Positions 8,872 to 17,647 are shown, numbered from the stretch's first letter. The stretch: 64,000 bases of DNA from CAIOYC01 sp038327995 (GCA_038327995.1 JBBQLP010000007.1:11384-75383), one strand, 5' to 3'. Notes: a model not told the origin generated them from the letters alone. Translations and numbers: made by a program.

Positions 8872-9879
8872 ATGAGCCAGACGCCCCGCCCCGGTCCCCT
8901 CAATCTGATCACCGACGTCGCCGGTCTGCGCGTAGGGCAGGCGAGCGACAGCAGCGTCATAACCGGCGTCACCGTGATAATGCCTGACGAGCGAGCCGTG
9001 TGCGCCGTGGACGTGCGCGGCGGCGGGCCTGGGACGCGGGAGACCGACGCGCTGGAGCCGCACACGCTGGTGGATGCGGTGGACGCGGTGGTGCTGTCCG
9101 GTGGTTCGGTTTACGGCCTTGCGGCGGCGGACGGGGTCACGTCGTGGCTGGGCGCGCGGCGGCGGGGCTTCAGCTTTCGCGCTACGGACGTCACCGCCCC
9201 CGTCGTGCCGGCCGCCATCCTGTTCGACCTCGCCAACGGGGGCGAGAAGGGCTGGGGCATGGAGCCGCCCTATCGAAGGCTGGGAATCGAAGCGGCGGAC
9301 AATGCGGCGCGGGCTTTCGATCTGGGCGCGCATGGCGCGGGGACCGGGGCGGCGGCGGGAAGCTTTCAGGGCGGGGTGGGATCGGCCTCCATCGTCACGG
9401 GGGACGGCATGACTGTGGGCGCGCTCGTCGCGGTCAACAGTTTCGGTTCGGTGGTGGGGGCCGACCGGCGTTTCTTCGCGGGCGCCCTGGAGATCGGCGG
9501 GGAGTTCGGGGGCCTCGGCCCGTCCGTCGCGCCGATCGCCCCCGACGCCTGGCCCTTCGCCAAGCTCGACCCCGACCCCCGCGCCAACACCACTCTCGCC
9601 TGTATCGCCACCGATGTGATGCTGACCCCCGCCGAGGCCAAACGCGTGGCGATCATGGCGCAGGACGGCCTCGCCCGCGCGATCCGCCCGGTGCACGCAC
9701 CCTTCGACGGCGACGTGGTGTTCGTAATTCCCACGGGCCGTATTCCCCTGGCCGAGCCCATGGCCTTCACCCTCGCACGGCTGGGCGCGCTCGCCGCCGA
9801 CACCCTGGCGCGAGCCGTGGCGCGAGGCGTTCACGCCGCTGAGCCCCGGGCGGGCGGACCGCCCACGTGGCGGGGCTGA
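8872..9879 (+). CDS. P1 family peptidase (DmpA-like L-aminopeptidase/D-esterase)
   Basis: A 335-residue member of peptidase family S58 (P1/DmpA), self-cleaving Ntn-type aminopeptidases acting on short peptides, beta-peptides or amides. The typical opening NLITDVAGLRVGQ (residues 11-23), the ALEPHTLVDAVDAVVLSGGS segment and the internal VGALVAVNSFGSVV region around the expected self-cleavage site are visible. No signal peptide is seen. It diverges from ggt across a 90-base gap and precedes a peptide transporter, which suggests a peptide or glutathione scavenging block. Confidence 0.88.
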   Translation: MSQTPRPGPLNLITDVAGLRVGQASDSSVITGVTVIMPDERAVCAVDVRGGGPGTRETDALEPHTLVDAVDAVVLSGGSVYGLAAADGVTSWLGARRRGFSFRATDVTAPVVPAAILFDLANGGEKGWGMEPPYRRLGIEAADNAARAFDLGAHGAGTGAAAGSFQGGVGSASIVTGDGMTVGALVAVNSFGSVVGADRRFFAGALEIGGEFGGLGPSVAPIAPDAWPFAKLDPDPRANTTLACIATDVMLTPAEAKRVAIMAQDGLARAIRPVHAPFDGDVVFVIPTGRIPLAEPMAFTLARLGALAADTLARAVARGVHAAEPRAGGPPTWRG

Positions 9880-9991
9880 GGGGCGCGGTAGAGGGCCAGC
9901 GATTGCTTCTTGGCCGGAAGGCTTTACCCCTTGCGTCAGGCCGCTGCACATTCGCGCTGCGAGACGCCCTGGCCGGGAATAGCGAGGCGTT

Positions 9992-11389
9992 ATGGCGACG
10001 GGTGCGGCGATGGTGGATGCGCCCGAGGTGAAGCAGTTTCTCGGCCATCCGCGCGGGCTGGCCTATCTGGTCTTCGCCGAGGCGTGGGAGCGGTTTTCCT
10101 TCTACGGGATGCAGGCGCTACTGGTCCTTTACATGGGCCAGCAAATGCTCCTGCCCGGTCATGTGGAGCACGTGGCGGGTTTTGCAGCCTTTCGCGCCAT
10201 GATCGAGAGCGCCTACGGGCATCTGTCGCCTGCGGCCTTGGCTTCGGCGATTTTCGGCATCTATGCGGGCGGGGTTTATCTGACGCCCATCGCGGGCGGC
10301 TTGATCGCCGACCGGTTCCTTGGGCGCACCCGCACGGTGGCGCTGGGCGCGATCCTGATGGCTATCGGCCATTTCCTGATGGCGTTCGAGATGTCGTTCC
10401 TGCTCGCCATCGCCTGCCTTCTGGTGGGGGTCGGCCTGTTCAAGGGCAATATCGCCACCCAGGTGGGCGAGCTTTACGCGCCGGGAGACCTGCGCCGCGC
10501 CGACGCCTTCCAGATCTACCTTCTCGGCACCAGCAGTGCGGTGATCATCTCGCCGCTGATCTGCGGCACCCTGGGTCAGAAGGTGGCATGGCACTGGGGT
10601 TTTGGTGCAGCAGGCGTGGGGATGCTGATCGGCCTTGCAGTCTATCTGTCGGGGCGCCGGTGGCTGCCCGCTGACACGGCGCGGGGCCCGAAAGCCAGAG
10701 CCGTCCGGCCCAAGCTGGCGCGCGGCGAGTGGAAGACGGTGCTGGTGCTGATCGCGCTCCTGCCCGCCATGGCGCTGACGGCCCTCGGAAATCAGGAGAT
10801 TTTCAACGCCTACCTCGTCTGGGGCGACGCGAATTACAGCTTGAGTTTCTTTGGTCAGACCCTGCCGGTGACGTGGCTGATCTCGCTCGACGCCTTCATC
10901 AGCGTCGGGACGATCATCCTGGTGGTGGCCTTCTGGCGGTTGTGGAGCCGCTGGTGGAAGGAACCGGACGAGATCGTCAAGATGGTGATCGGCGCCGGGA
11001 TCGCCATGACCGCGCCCCTTATGCTGGCGGCGGCGAGCGCTCAGGAAGCGGCGACGGGACACAAGGTGTTGCTGGCCTGGGGGCTCGGGTTTCACATCAT
11101 CAACGACATCGGCTTTTCGATGCTGTTCCCGGTCGGGCTGGCGTTGTTCTCACGCGCCTCGCCCCGCGCCATCGGCGGGTTGATGATCGGCGTCTATTAC
11201 CTGCACCTGTTTCTGGCCAATATGGCGGTGGGGCGGCTGGGCGGCTTTCTGGAGAAGATGGACGGCGCTTCGTTCTGGCTGCTGCACGCCGGGCTGGTGG
11301 CGGTGGGCGGCGCGATCATGCTGGTCTTCGCGCTCTTCTTCAGAGGCGTGCTGGCCCCCACGGTCGACCCGGAGTTGGCGAGCGGCTGA
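9992..11389 (+). CDS. POT/PTR2 family proton-dependent oligopeptide transporter
   Basis: The 465-residue protein has about 12-14 hydrophobic helices and the hallmark EAWERFSFYGMQALL near residue 35 (the ExxERFxYYG proton-coupling motif, here with F for the first Y). It also has the GADR-like PIAGGLIADRFLGRT loop and an FKGNIATQVGELY segment on helix 5. It belongs to the POT (DtpT-like) family, which imports di- and tripeptides with protons across the inner membrane. It lies 112 bases after the DmpA-like peptidase in the same direction. Its stop is 12 bases from the convergent DUF1330 gene. Confidence 0.92.
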   Translation: MATGAAMVDAPEVKQFLGHPRGLAYLVFAEAWERFSFYGMQALLVLYMGQQMLLPGHVEHVAGFAAFRAMIESAYGHLSPAALASAIFGIYAGGVYLTPIAGGLIADRFLGRTRTVALGAILMAIGHFLMAFEMSFLLAIACLLVGVGLFKGNIATQVGELYAPGDLRRADAFQIYLLGTSSAVIISPLICGTLGQKVAWHWGFGAAGVGMLIGLAVYLSGRRWLPADTARGPKARAVRPKLARGEWKTVLVLIALLPAMALTALGNQEIFNAYLVWGDANYSLSFFGQTLPVTWLISLDAFISVGTIILVVAFWRLWSRWWKEPDEIVKMVIGAGIAMTAPLMLAAASAQEAATGHKVLLAWGLGFHIINDIGFSMLFPVGLALFSRASPRAIGGLMIGVYYLHLFLANMAVGRLGGFLEKMDGASFWLLHAGLVAVGGAIMLVFALFFRGVLAPTVDPELASG

Positions 11390-11401
11390 GTCTTCGATAC
11401 G

Positions 11402-11821
11402 TCAGATGGATCTTGCACCGGGCTTGGTGCGGATGTTGAGCTGGCCCGCCAGACCCGCGTCGCGGTGGTGGTGGATGGCGGCGTATTCGGGCGAGGTCGC
11501 CATCTTCTGCATGGCGGCGAGCGAGGGATATTCGGCGAGCGCCACCGCGTCCCACAGGTCTTCAACCTCGCCCAGCATCAGCCCCGTCACCCCGCCGGAA
11601 TAGAGCACCCGTCCGCCCAGCGCCGCCACCAGCTTGCTCACCCCTTCGCCGTACCGGGCGTACGCCTGCGCGCCCGTCAGGTGTCTGTCCGAGCCGTCAG
11701 CGTATTGCGCCTGCGCCTTGAACTTCAGAAGGTTGACCATGACGAAGGGGCCGTCTTCAGGTGTGCCGAAGAACTCGGCCATCTGTTTGCCGGTGGGGTG
11801 GACGAGGTTGACGACATTCAT
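11402..11821 (-). CDS. DUF1330-type small protein
   Basis: A 139-residue soluble protein. The core VMVNLLKFKAQAQY, then YARYGEGVSKLVAALGGRVLYSG and ALAEYPSLAAMQKMATSPEY matches the ferredoxin-like dimeric alpha+beta-barrel fold of DUF1330 and related monooxygenase-like proteins. The biochemical role is not established. ATG 11821 is chosen because homology begins there; the frame is open further upstream. It lies 11 bases downstream of the haloalkane dehalogenase gene and is presumably co-transcribed. Confidence 0.8.
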   Translation of the reverse strand: MNVVNLVHPTGKQMAEFFGTPEDGPFVMVNLLKFKAQAQYADGSDRHLTGAQAYARYGEGVSKLVAALGGRVLYSGGVTGLMLGEVEDLWDAVALAEYPSLAAMQKMATSPEYAAIHHHRDAGLAGQLNIRTKPGARSI

Positions 11822-11832
11822 GGGGCGGTCTT

Positions 11833-12735
11833 TCAGCCTTTGGCGATGAAGCTGTTGACGAGGGCGGCGATCTCGGTGGGCTTGTCTTCCTGAAGGAAGT
11901 GGTGGCCGCCGACGATGGTGGTGTGCGGCTGGCCCTTGGCTCCCGGCACACGCTTCTGGAAGATCGCATCGCCGCCGCCTGTCACCGGATCGAGGTCGCT
12001 GAACGCGGTGAGAAAGGGCTTGTCGAAGGCTTCGAGAACTTTCCACGCCGCCTTGTTCTCGGCCACCGAAGCGTGTTCAGGGGTGACGGGCACCAGCGCC
12101 GGGAATTGGCGCGCTCCGGCCTTGTAGGTTTCATCGGGGAATGGAGCGTCGTAGGCGGCGACCTCCGCATCGCTAAGCGTGCGGGCCGTGGCGCCTTGCA
12201 GGATCATGCCCACGGGCAGTTCTGGCACGGACTGGCTGAAGTCGAGCCAGCGCTTGAACCCTTCGCTCCAACCTTCGCCGGTGGGCAGTCCAGTGTTGGC
12301 GACCACCACCCGGGCGAATCGTTCGGGGAAGGCGGCCACGAGGCGCAGGCCGATCAGCCCGCCCCAGTCCTGGCAAAACAGGGTGATGTTGCTGAGGTCC
12401 AGCCCGGTCAGCCAGACGCTCATCCAGGCCACGTGGCGCTCATAGGTGTAGTCCGTGCGCTCGGCGGGTTTGTCGGACTTGCCAAAGCCGATCAGGTCTG
12501 GCGCCAGCACCCGATGTCCCGCTGCGACCAGGGGCGGAATCATGTTGCGATAGAGATAAGACCAGCTTGGCTCGCCGTGCAGCAGCAGCACCGGGGCGGC
12601 GTCTTTCGGTCCTTCGTCCACATAGTGCAGGCGCAGCCCCGTGCCGTCCACATCCTTGATCTCCGCATAGTGCGGGGCGAAGGCATAGTCCGGCAGGTTG
12701 GCGAACCGGTCATCTGGCGTGCGCAGGGTTTTCAT
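11833..12735 (-). CDS. dhmA: Haloalkane dehalogenase (HLD-I-like alpha/beta hydrolase)
   Basis: A 300-residue alpha/beta hydrolase with the haloalkane dehalogenase signature. The oxyanion/halide loop is HGEPSWSYLYR (about 53-63), the nucleophile is D123 with the adjacent W124 in CQDWGG, the acid is D247 or D249 in FSDLDPVTGG, and the base is H279 in GGHHFLQED. Because the nucleophile is Asp rather than Ser, hydrolytic dehalogenation of a carbon-halogen bond is the expected reaction, in the cytoplasm. An epoxide hydrolase is less likely because the NH-type tyrosine pattern is absent. The physiological substrate is unknown. It heads a two-gene unit with DUF1330. Confidence 0.85.
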   Translation of the reverse strand: MKTLRTPDDRFANLPDYAFAPHYAEIKDVDGTGLRLHYVDEGPKDAAPVLLLHGEPSWSYLYRNMIPPLVAAGHRVLAPDLIGFGKSDKPAERTDYTYERHVAWMSVWLTGLDLSNITLFCQDWGGLIGLRLVAAFPERFARVVVANTGLPTGEGWSEGFKRWLDFSQSVPELPVGMILQGATARTLSDAEVAAYDAPFPDETYKAGARQFPALVPVTPEHASVAENKAAWKVLEAFDKPFLTAFSDLDPVTGGGDAIFQKRVPGAKGQPHTTIVGGHHFLQEDKPTEIAALVNSFIAKG

Positions 12736-12840
12736 ACGGGTCTCCTTCGGGAGCGATAGGCTGCATGTATTGGCATAAAAAACGCCATAATATCCCGATC
12801 AGGTCAAACCATTGCAGGCATTCAGCGGAGCGAAAAGGAT

Positions 12841-13494
12841 TCAGCCGGTATTGGCGATTATCCTGACCAGTTCCGGACTACGCGCCTTCCGCGCAAGCGC
12901 TTCGATCCCCGCCCAGTCCTCTGCCCTGACTAGATCTGCGGGCGTCAGCCAAGAGCCGCCCACGCAGGCGACGTTGCCTAGCGCCAGGTAGTCGCCCGCC
13001 GTATCCGGGGTGACGCCGCCGGTGGGGCAGAAGGTCACGGTGGGGAATGGGCCAGCGAAGGCTCTGATCGCCTCTACGCCGCCCATGGCCGACGCCGGAA
13101 AAACCTTGAACGCGCGATAGCCGTGGTCGAGCCCACGCATGATCTCGGACGCGGTGGCGATGGCGGGAAGATACGGCAGGGGACCGTTCCGTCCGGCCTC
13201 CAGCAGCATAGTGGTCGAGCCCGGCGACACTGCGAACGCCGCGCCCGCGTTGGCGGCGGCCTCCAGATCACCGGGCGTCAGCACCGTACCCGCGCCGACC
13301 AGCGCGCCTTCGACTTCACCAACGACCCGGCGGATAGCCTCCAGCGCCACTGGCGTGCGCAGGGTGATTTCAATGGTTGCAACGCCGCCTCGATGCAGCG
13401 CGCTCACCAGGGCAGGGGCGGTCGCGGCGTCGAAGATCGTCACCACCGCCATCACCGGGGATGCGGCCAGCACCGCGTCGATGCTCAGGCCCAT
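12841..13494 (-). CDS. eda: 2-keto-3-deoxy-6-phosphogluconate (KDPG) aldolase
   Basis: A 217-residue class I aldolase of the KDPG/KHG family. The Schiff-base lysine is K130 in YRAFKVFPAS and the catalytic Glu is E42 in TIEITLRT. The phosphate-binding glycines are in FCPTGGVTPDTAGDYLALGNVACVGGSW. It cleaves KDPG to pyruvate and glyceraldehyde 3-phosphate. The kinase gene ends 10 bases upstream, so kinase and aldolase form one leftward operon that takes KDG to central metabolism and matches the dehydratase/lactonase pair at 4.4-7.0 kb. Confidence 0.95.
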   Translation of the reverse strand: MGLSIDAVLAASPVMAVVTIFDAATAPALVSALHRGGVATIEITLRTPVALEAIRRVVGEVEGALVGAGTVLTPGDLEAAANAGAAFAVSPGSTTMLLEAGRNGPLPYLPAIATASEIMRGLDHGYRAFKVFPASAMGGVEAIRAFAGPFPTVTFCPTGGVTPDTAGDYLALGNVACVGGSWLTPADLVRAEDWAGIEALARKARSPELVRIIANTG

Positions 13495-13504
13495 GACCGG
13501 CTCC

Positions 13505-14524
13505 TCATCGCCTGACGTCCAGCCCGCCAGCCAGGGCCGTTTCCAGATCGTCGGCGCTCGCCAGATTAAAATCGCCGGCTATGGAATGTTTGAAGACGGC
13601 GGCGGCGAGGCCTAGCCGCAACGCCTGCTCATCGTCCGCGCCGATCAGGTCGCCGTGCAACACGCCAGCGGCGAAGGCGTCTCCTGCGCCGATCCGGTCG
13701 ACCACGCCGCTCATCCTGAAGGGGCCGCCGGCGAACGCTTGAGAGCGGGTGAACATCTCGGCGCAAAGCGACTGAGCGCCCACTGTTTCCTGGCTGCGAA
13801 TGGTGCAGGCGATACGGTTCAGGGCTGGAAAGCGAGCGAAGGCGGCGTGCGCGGCGGCGCGGCGGCGGGCGTGCGGGTCCGTTTCGGAGAATCTTCGGCC
13901 AAGCACCAGCGCCATGTCCCTGTCGTCGGCGAAGGCGAGATCGGCGTGGTTGAACAGTTGGCTGAGGATGCCGGGTCCATCGCCCTCCCACGCCGCCCAG
14001 AGCTTGGCGCGATAGTTGCCGTCGAAGGACACCGGAACGCCCATGGCCCCAGCGCTGCGCACCGCCCGCAAGGCCGCTTCCGCCGCACGCGGCCCCACTG
14101 CCGGAGTGACGCCCGAGAGATGCAGGCGCGCCGCGCCGTCCAATGCCTCCTCCCAGTCGATCAGGGCTGGATCGGCCTCAGCGAACGCGGAGCCCGCCCG
14201 ATCATAAATCACGTCCGAAGGCCGAAGCACAGCGCCCGGCGTGAGGAAATAGAGCCCCATCCGACCCTCGCCGCGCCTGATGTCGGCGACGTCGACCCCG
14301 TGACGGCGAAGCTCCTCCACCGCCTCCGATCCCAGGGGATTGTCCGGCAGCACGCTGACAAGGGCGCTGCAATGTCCCAGTCGGGCGAGCGAAACGGCGA
14401 CATTGGCCTCCGCCCCGCCAAAGCAGACCTCAAGCCGCCGCTCCTGCAGCAGAAGACCTCCGCCCGGCGCCGACAGACGGATCAGCATTTCCCCAAAACA
14501 GACGATCCGACCGGGCTTTCTCAC
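13505..14524 (-). CDS. kdgK: 2-keto-3-deoxygluconate kinase-like PfkB sugar kinase
   Basis: A PfkB/ribokinase-family kinase of about 339 residues. The N-terminal IVCFGEMLIRLS and CFGGAEANVAVSLARLG motifs bind sugar, and the C-terminal DRIGAGDAFAAGVLHG holds the catalytic Asp and anion hole. With the KDPG aldolase directly downstream, phosphorylation of 2-keto-3-deoxygluconate is the best prediction; related 2-keto-3-deoxy acids are possible. The start is uncertain. GTG 14524 is used because homology begins at once after it and GAGGGG precedes it, but the frame stays open to a TTG at 14566. Confidence 0.88.
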   Translation of the reverse strand: MRKPGRIVCFGEMLIRLSAPGGGLLLQERRLEVCFGGAEANVAVSLARLGHCSALVSVLPDNPLGSEAVEELRRHGVDVADIRRGEGRMGLYFLTPGAVLRPSDVIYDRAGSAFAEADPALIDWEEALDGAARLHLSGVTPAVGPRAAEAALRAVRSAGAMGVPVSFDGNYRAKLWAAWEGDGPGILSQLFNHADLAFADDRDMALVLGRRFSETDPHARRRAAAHAAFARFPALNRIACTIRSQETVGAQSLCAEMFTRSQAFAGGPFRMSGVVDRIGAGDAFAAGVLHGDLIGADDEQALRLGLAAAVFKHSIAGDFNLASADDLETALAGGLDVRR

Positions 14525-14690
14525 CCGCCCCTCATAGGCGGGACTTGGCCGCTCTTCGAGGCGCAACAGGACAAGCTCAAATTATTTTCGCACACCGGGA
14601 ATAACGCGCTCCTCTTCGGCGTCCTGACTGTGAGAGCACCTGCCTTTCGCGTCTCGCGTGGGGCGGGGCGCGCGTCGAGGGCCGCAGCGT

Positions 14691-15686
14691 ATGACTGATC
14701 CTGTTCAAAGGCGAGGCCCGAGCCGTCGCCGGTTCCTGGAATGCGCCCCCTGGGCGGGCACGGGCGTGGTCTGGGGCCTGGCGGGCGGCGTGCCCTATGC
14801 TCTGGGTCTGCTCGGCGAGGCACAGGCGCAACCAATCGGCGGCTTCACCTTCCTGCAGATCAGCGACAGCCATATCGGCTTCGCCAAACCAGCCAATCCC
14901 GACACCAAGGGCACCTTGGGCGAAGTGATCGGGCGGATCGGCAAAATGCCGGTCAAGCCGGACTTCATGATCCACACCGGCGACATCACCCACCTGTCCA
15001 AGCCGAAGGAGTTCGACGACGCCCAGCAGATCATCTCCCAGTCTGGTCTGGTCACTCACTATGTGCCCGGCGAGCATGACATTCTGGACCCGGAGGTCAA
15101 CGAATACCGCAATCGCTATGGCGCGGGGACCAAGGGCGCGGGCTGGTACAGTTTCGATGTCGGCGGCGTGCATTTCATGGGCCTGGTCAATGTATCGAGC
15201 AGCGGCCGAAACATGGGCGAGATCGATATCGGCAACCCCGGTCCCAAGGCTGGCGGGCTCGGCGTCCTGGGCGACCAGCAACTGGCCTGGATCGAGGATG
15301 ATCTGCGCGGCCGATCAGCATCGACTCCGATCGTGGTCTTCGCTCACGTTCCGCTCTGGGCGGTCTATCCCACCTGGGGCTGGGGCACGCAGGACAGCGC
15401 CCGGGCGCTTGTGCTGCTCAAGCGGTTCGGCTCCGTCACTGTACTGAACGGCCACATCCACCAGGTGGTGCAGAAGGTCGAAGGCGACGTCTCCTTCTAT
15501 ACCGCCATGGCCACCGCCTACCCCCAGCCCCCGCCCGGTAAGGCCCCCAAGCCTGGACCCAAGAAGGTGCCCCCCGAGCAGCTTCGGGCCCTGATCGGCG
15601 CCCGGACCGTCACCTTCCATCAGGGCCAGCAACGCCTCGCCGTCATCGACCAGCCCCTCTCTGCGGAGGCCGCTCATGTTTCGTAA
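14691..15686 (+). CDS. Tat-exported calcineurin-like metallophosphoesterase
   Basis: A 331-residue protein with a twin-arginine-type signal (PSRRRFLECA, then a hydrophobic stretch ending AQA near residue 45). The calcineurin-like metal motifs are all present: ISDSHIG, HTGDITH, PGEHD (Glu in place of the usual Asn), FAHVPLW and NGHIHQ. It should be a periplasmic binuclear metallohydrolase folded before export. ATG 14691 is preferred because it gives a compact signal peptide. It overlaps the cytochrome c gene by 11 bases, so the two products probably work together. The substrate is unknown. Confidence 0.9.
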   Translation: MTDPVQRRGPSRRRFLECAPWAGTGVVWGLAGGVPYALGLLGEAQAQPIGGFTFLQISDSHIGFAKPANPDTKGTLGEVIGRIGKMPVKPDFMIHTGDITHLSKPKEFDDAQQIISQSGLVTHYVPGEHDILDPEVNEYRNRYGAGTKGAGWYSFDVGGVHFMGLVNVSSSGRNMGEIDIGNPGPKAGGLGVLGDQQLAWIEDDLRGRSASTPIVVFAHVPLWAVYPTWGWGTQDSARALVLLKRFGSVTVLNGHIHQVVQKVEGDVSFYTAMATAYPQPPPGKAPKPGPKKVPPEQLRALIGARTVTFHQGQQRLAVIDQPLSAEAAHVS

Positions 15687-16605
15687 GCTCCTGGCCGGGG
15701 CGACCGTGGTCGCGGTTGTCGGCGCCGTCGGTTTCTGGGTCGTAACCATGCCGTCGAAGATACTGGCCAGCGATCTTCGCCCCCACACAGCAAATCTGGA
15801 GAACGGCAAGACCCTGTTCATGGCGGGCGATTGCTCGGCCTGCCACGCCGTTCCCAAACAGCCCGACCTTACACGGCTTGGCGGCGGGCTCGGTCTGGTG
15901 TCGCAGTTCGGCACCTTCTATGCGCCCAACATCTCGTCCGACCCGAAGGACGGGATCGGCGGCTGGACCGAAGCCCAGTTCGTGACCGCTGTGAAAAAGG
16001 GCGTTTCGCCCGAGGGCGAGCACTACTATCCGATCTTCCCCTACACATCGTTCCAGCGGATGACGGTGGACGATGTGCGCGACTTGTTCGCCTACATCAA
16101 AACGCTCCCGCCGGTTCCGGGAAAGGTGCGCGACGCGGACCTGCGTTTTCCGATGAACATCCGTCGCCTGGTGGGCGGCTGGAAGCTGCTCTATCTCGAT
16201 GGAAAGACCTATACGCCGGACCCCACCCAGTCGGCGGCATGGAACCGCGGTGCCTATCTCGTCAACGGTCCCGCCCATTGCGCCGAGTGTCACAGCCCGC
16301 GCAACGCGTTCGGCGCGATCCCCTCCGACAAGCGCTTCGCCGGTATGCCGAACGCTTATGGCCAGCTCGGTTTTCCAAACATCACCCAAGCCAAGCTTAA
16401 GACCTGGCCAGTCGATGGCGTCGCCGAGATGTTGAAGAGCGGCCTGACCCCCGACGGCGACCGCGTCGGTGGCCCGATGACCGAGGTCGTGCGCTCCACC
16501 TCGCAGTTGAGCGATGACGACCGCGCCGCTATAGGCCTCTACATCAAATCGCTGCCCGCCATCGCCGATAAGGCCTCGCCAGCCGAACCGGCGCCGCGAA
16601 AGTAA
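15676..16605 (+). CDS. Membrane-anchored dihaem cytochrome c
   Basis: A 309-residue protein with an N-terminal uncleaved anchor or signal (about residues 5-24) and two CxxCH haem-binding sites: C53-C56-H57 in GDCSACHAV, and C202-C205-H206 in HCAECHS. Each sits in its own cytochrome c domain. The architecture resembles the electron-transfer cytochromes of periplasmic dehydrogenases (alcohol/gluconate dehydrogenase type have three haems; this has two). No dehydrogenase lies nearby; its only coupled partner is the metallophosphoesterase. It probably passes electrons to a terminal oxidase from an unknown donor. Confidence 0.9.
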   Translation: MFRKLLAGATVVAVVGAVGFWVVTMPSKILASDLRPHTANLENGKTLFMAGDCSACHAVPKQPDLTRLGGGLGLVSQFGTFYAPNISSDPKDGIGGWTEAQFVTAVKKGVSPEGEHYYPIFPYTSFQRMTVDDVRDLFAYIKTLPPVPGKVRDADLRFPMNIRRLVGGWKLLYLDGKTYTPDPTQSAAWNRGAYLVNGPAHCAECHSPRNAFGAIPSDKRFAGMPNAYGQLGFPNITQAKLKTWPVDGVAEMLKSGLTPDGDRVGGPMTEVVRSTSQLSDDDRAAIGLYIKSLPAIADKASPAEPAPRK

Positions 16606-16807
16606 TGTTGCTGCGCGTGCGCATACTTACCGTCTCGACCCGGATGATGCGCTGAGGACGATGTTGATGCGCAACCCATGGCGCCCAGCGCCGCTTGGTG
16701 GAGACTCGTCGTCGGCGGAACCTAAAGTGAAGCCGAGCCTTTCCAGTAGACTGCGCGCCGCGAGGAAACTTCGTTCGCGGCGATCTCAAACAGGATGGGA
16801 CGACACC

Positions 16808-17194
16808 ATGAAAAGGGTAATCGGACTGGCTTTGGGCCTGTCGCTTTTGGGGGCGACCGTTGCGTCCGCTCAGAACTATCACAGCTACCAACGGGATAAT
16901 CGCGACGACCGACAACAGGACTGGAATCGCGATGGTGATCATCATGACTGGGATCGCAGCACGTTCGATCGCGAATACGGCTCCAGGGGCGCTGACTGGG
17001 ATCACCGCTGGCGCCGTGGAGACCGCCTGCCGGACGGTTATGCGGCGGATCAACGCTATGTGGTCGGCGACTATCGCCACCACCACCTCAGCCGCCCGGC
17101 CTATGGATACCGCTGGGTGAGGTATGGCAATGGTTACATTCAGGTGCGGTCAAACGGATACGTAAACCGCACCGTTTACGGCACCCGGTATTGA
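16808..17194 (+). CDS. RcnB-like periplasmic protein
   Basis: A 128-residue secreted protein. The signal peptide is residues 1-21 (MKRVIGLALGLSLLGATVASA). The mature part is rich in His, Asp, Arg and Tyr and ends with WRRGDRLPDGY and a YVVGDYRHHHLSRPAYGYRWVRYG-type region, the hallmark of the RcnB/DUF2502-like family. E. coli RcnB affects nickel and cobalt homeostasis; many alphaproteobacterial relatives have no proven role. The open frame extends upstream to 16661, but the signal peptide fixes ATG 16808. The preceding 200 bases hold no recognised gene. Confidence 0.82.
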   Translation: MKRVIGLALGLSLLGATVASAQNYHSYQRDNRDDRQQDWNRDGDHHDWDRSTFDREYGSRGADWDHRWRRGDRLPDGYAADQRYVVGDYRHHHLSRPAYGYRWVRYGNGYIQVRSNGYVNRTVYGTRY

Positions 17195-17216
17195 CCGATC
17201 CTATCTGACCTGATCA

Positions 17217-17241
17217 CCTCGTCGCGCCGCCTGCGGCGAGG
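17217..17241 (+). terminator. Possible hairpin after the RcnB-like gene
   Basis: The sequence CCTCGTCGC-GCCGCCTGCGGC-GAGG can fold with a GCCGC/GCGGC inner stem and a CCTC/GAGG outer stem, 23 bases after the RcnB-like stop. The following T-run is poor (TATTTGAT), so termination is only possible. It could equally lie in the leader of the lipoprotein gene. Confidence 0.3.
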
Positions 17242-17276
17242 TATTTGATCTCAAAAAAAATGAGGGAAGAAAATCC

Positions 17277-17606
17277 ATGCGCTCGACCACAATAGTCGCC
17301 TGCACCGCCGCCATCGCGGCGCTGGCCCTGGCAGGCTGCAGCCCGGCCGCCAAAAACGAAGCCTCCGCCGCGGGCGCCGATGCGTCCGCCGCCGCTGACC
17401 ATGCAGGAGCCGCTACCGCCGTCGCCGCCGGGGACGCAGGACGCGCCACTGCGGGTGCTGCGAACAACGTCGCCGTTGCGGCTGATGTAGCCGGAGAAAA
17501 GGCCGCCGCCGCGACCAATCATGCGGTCGCGTCCACGAAGGCCGCCGCTGGGACCGCCGCGCGAAAGGCGGACGCAGCCGCTGACGCCGCCGCCAATACC
17601 CACTGA
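17277..17606 (+). CDS. Alanine-rich small lipoprotein
   Basis: A 109-residue protein with a lipoprotein signal whose lipobox is LALAGC, the acylated Cys being at about residue 21. The mature part is more than 40 per cent alanine with scattered Lys, Asp and Thr in an irregular heptad-like pattern, so it is probably an extended helix in the periplasm, superficially like Lpp or LEA-type proteins. GAGGGAAG lies about seven bases before the ATG. I do not know its function. Confidence 0.75.
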   Translation: MRSTTIVACTAAIAALALAGCSPAAKNEASAAGADASAAADHAGAATAVAAGDAGRATAGAANNVAVAADVAGEKAAAATNHAVASTKAAAGTAARKADAAADAAANTH

Positions 17607-17613
17607 CCGAAAA

Positions 17614-17647
17614 GGGGCCCTCTAGCCGAACAGGGGTAGAGGGCCCC
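17614..17647 (-). terminator. Terminator overlapping the DUF1501 stop codon
   Basis: A perfect 11-bp inverted repeat (GGGGCCCTCTA and TAGAGGGCCCC) with a 12-base loop. Read leftward it is followed by TTTTCGG, so it serves the minus-strand DUF1800/DUF1501 operon. The last codons and stop (17622-17624) of that operon lie inside the hairpin. It also sits just after the convergent lipoprotein gene and may slow transcripts from both sides. Confidence 0.75.
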
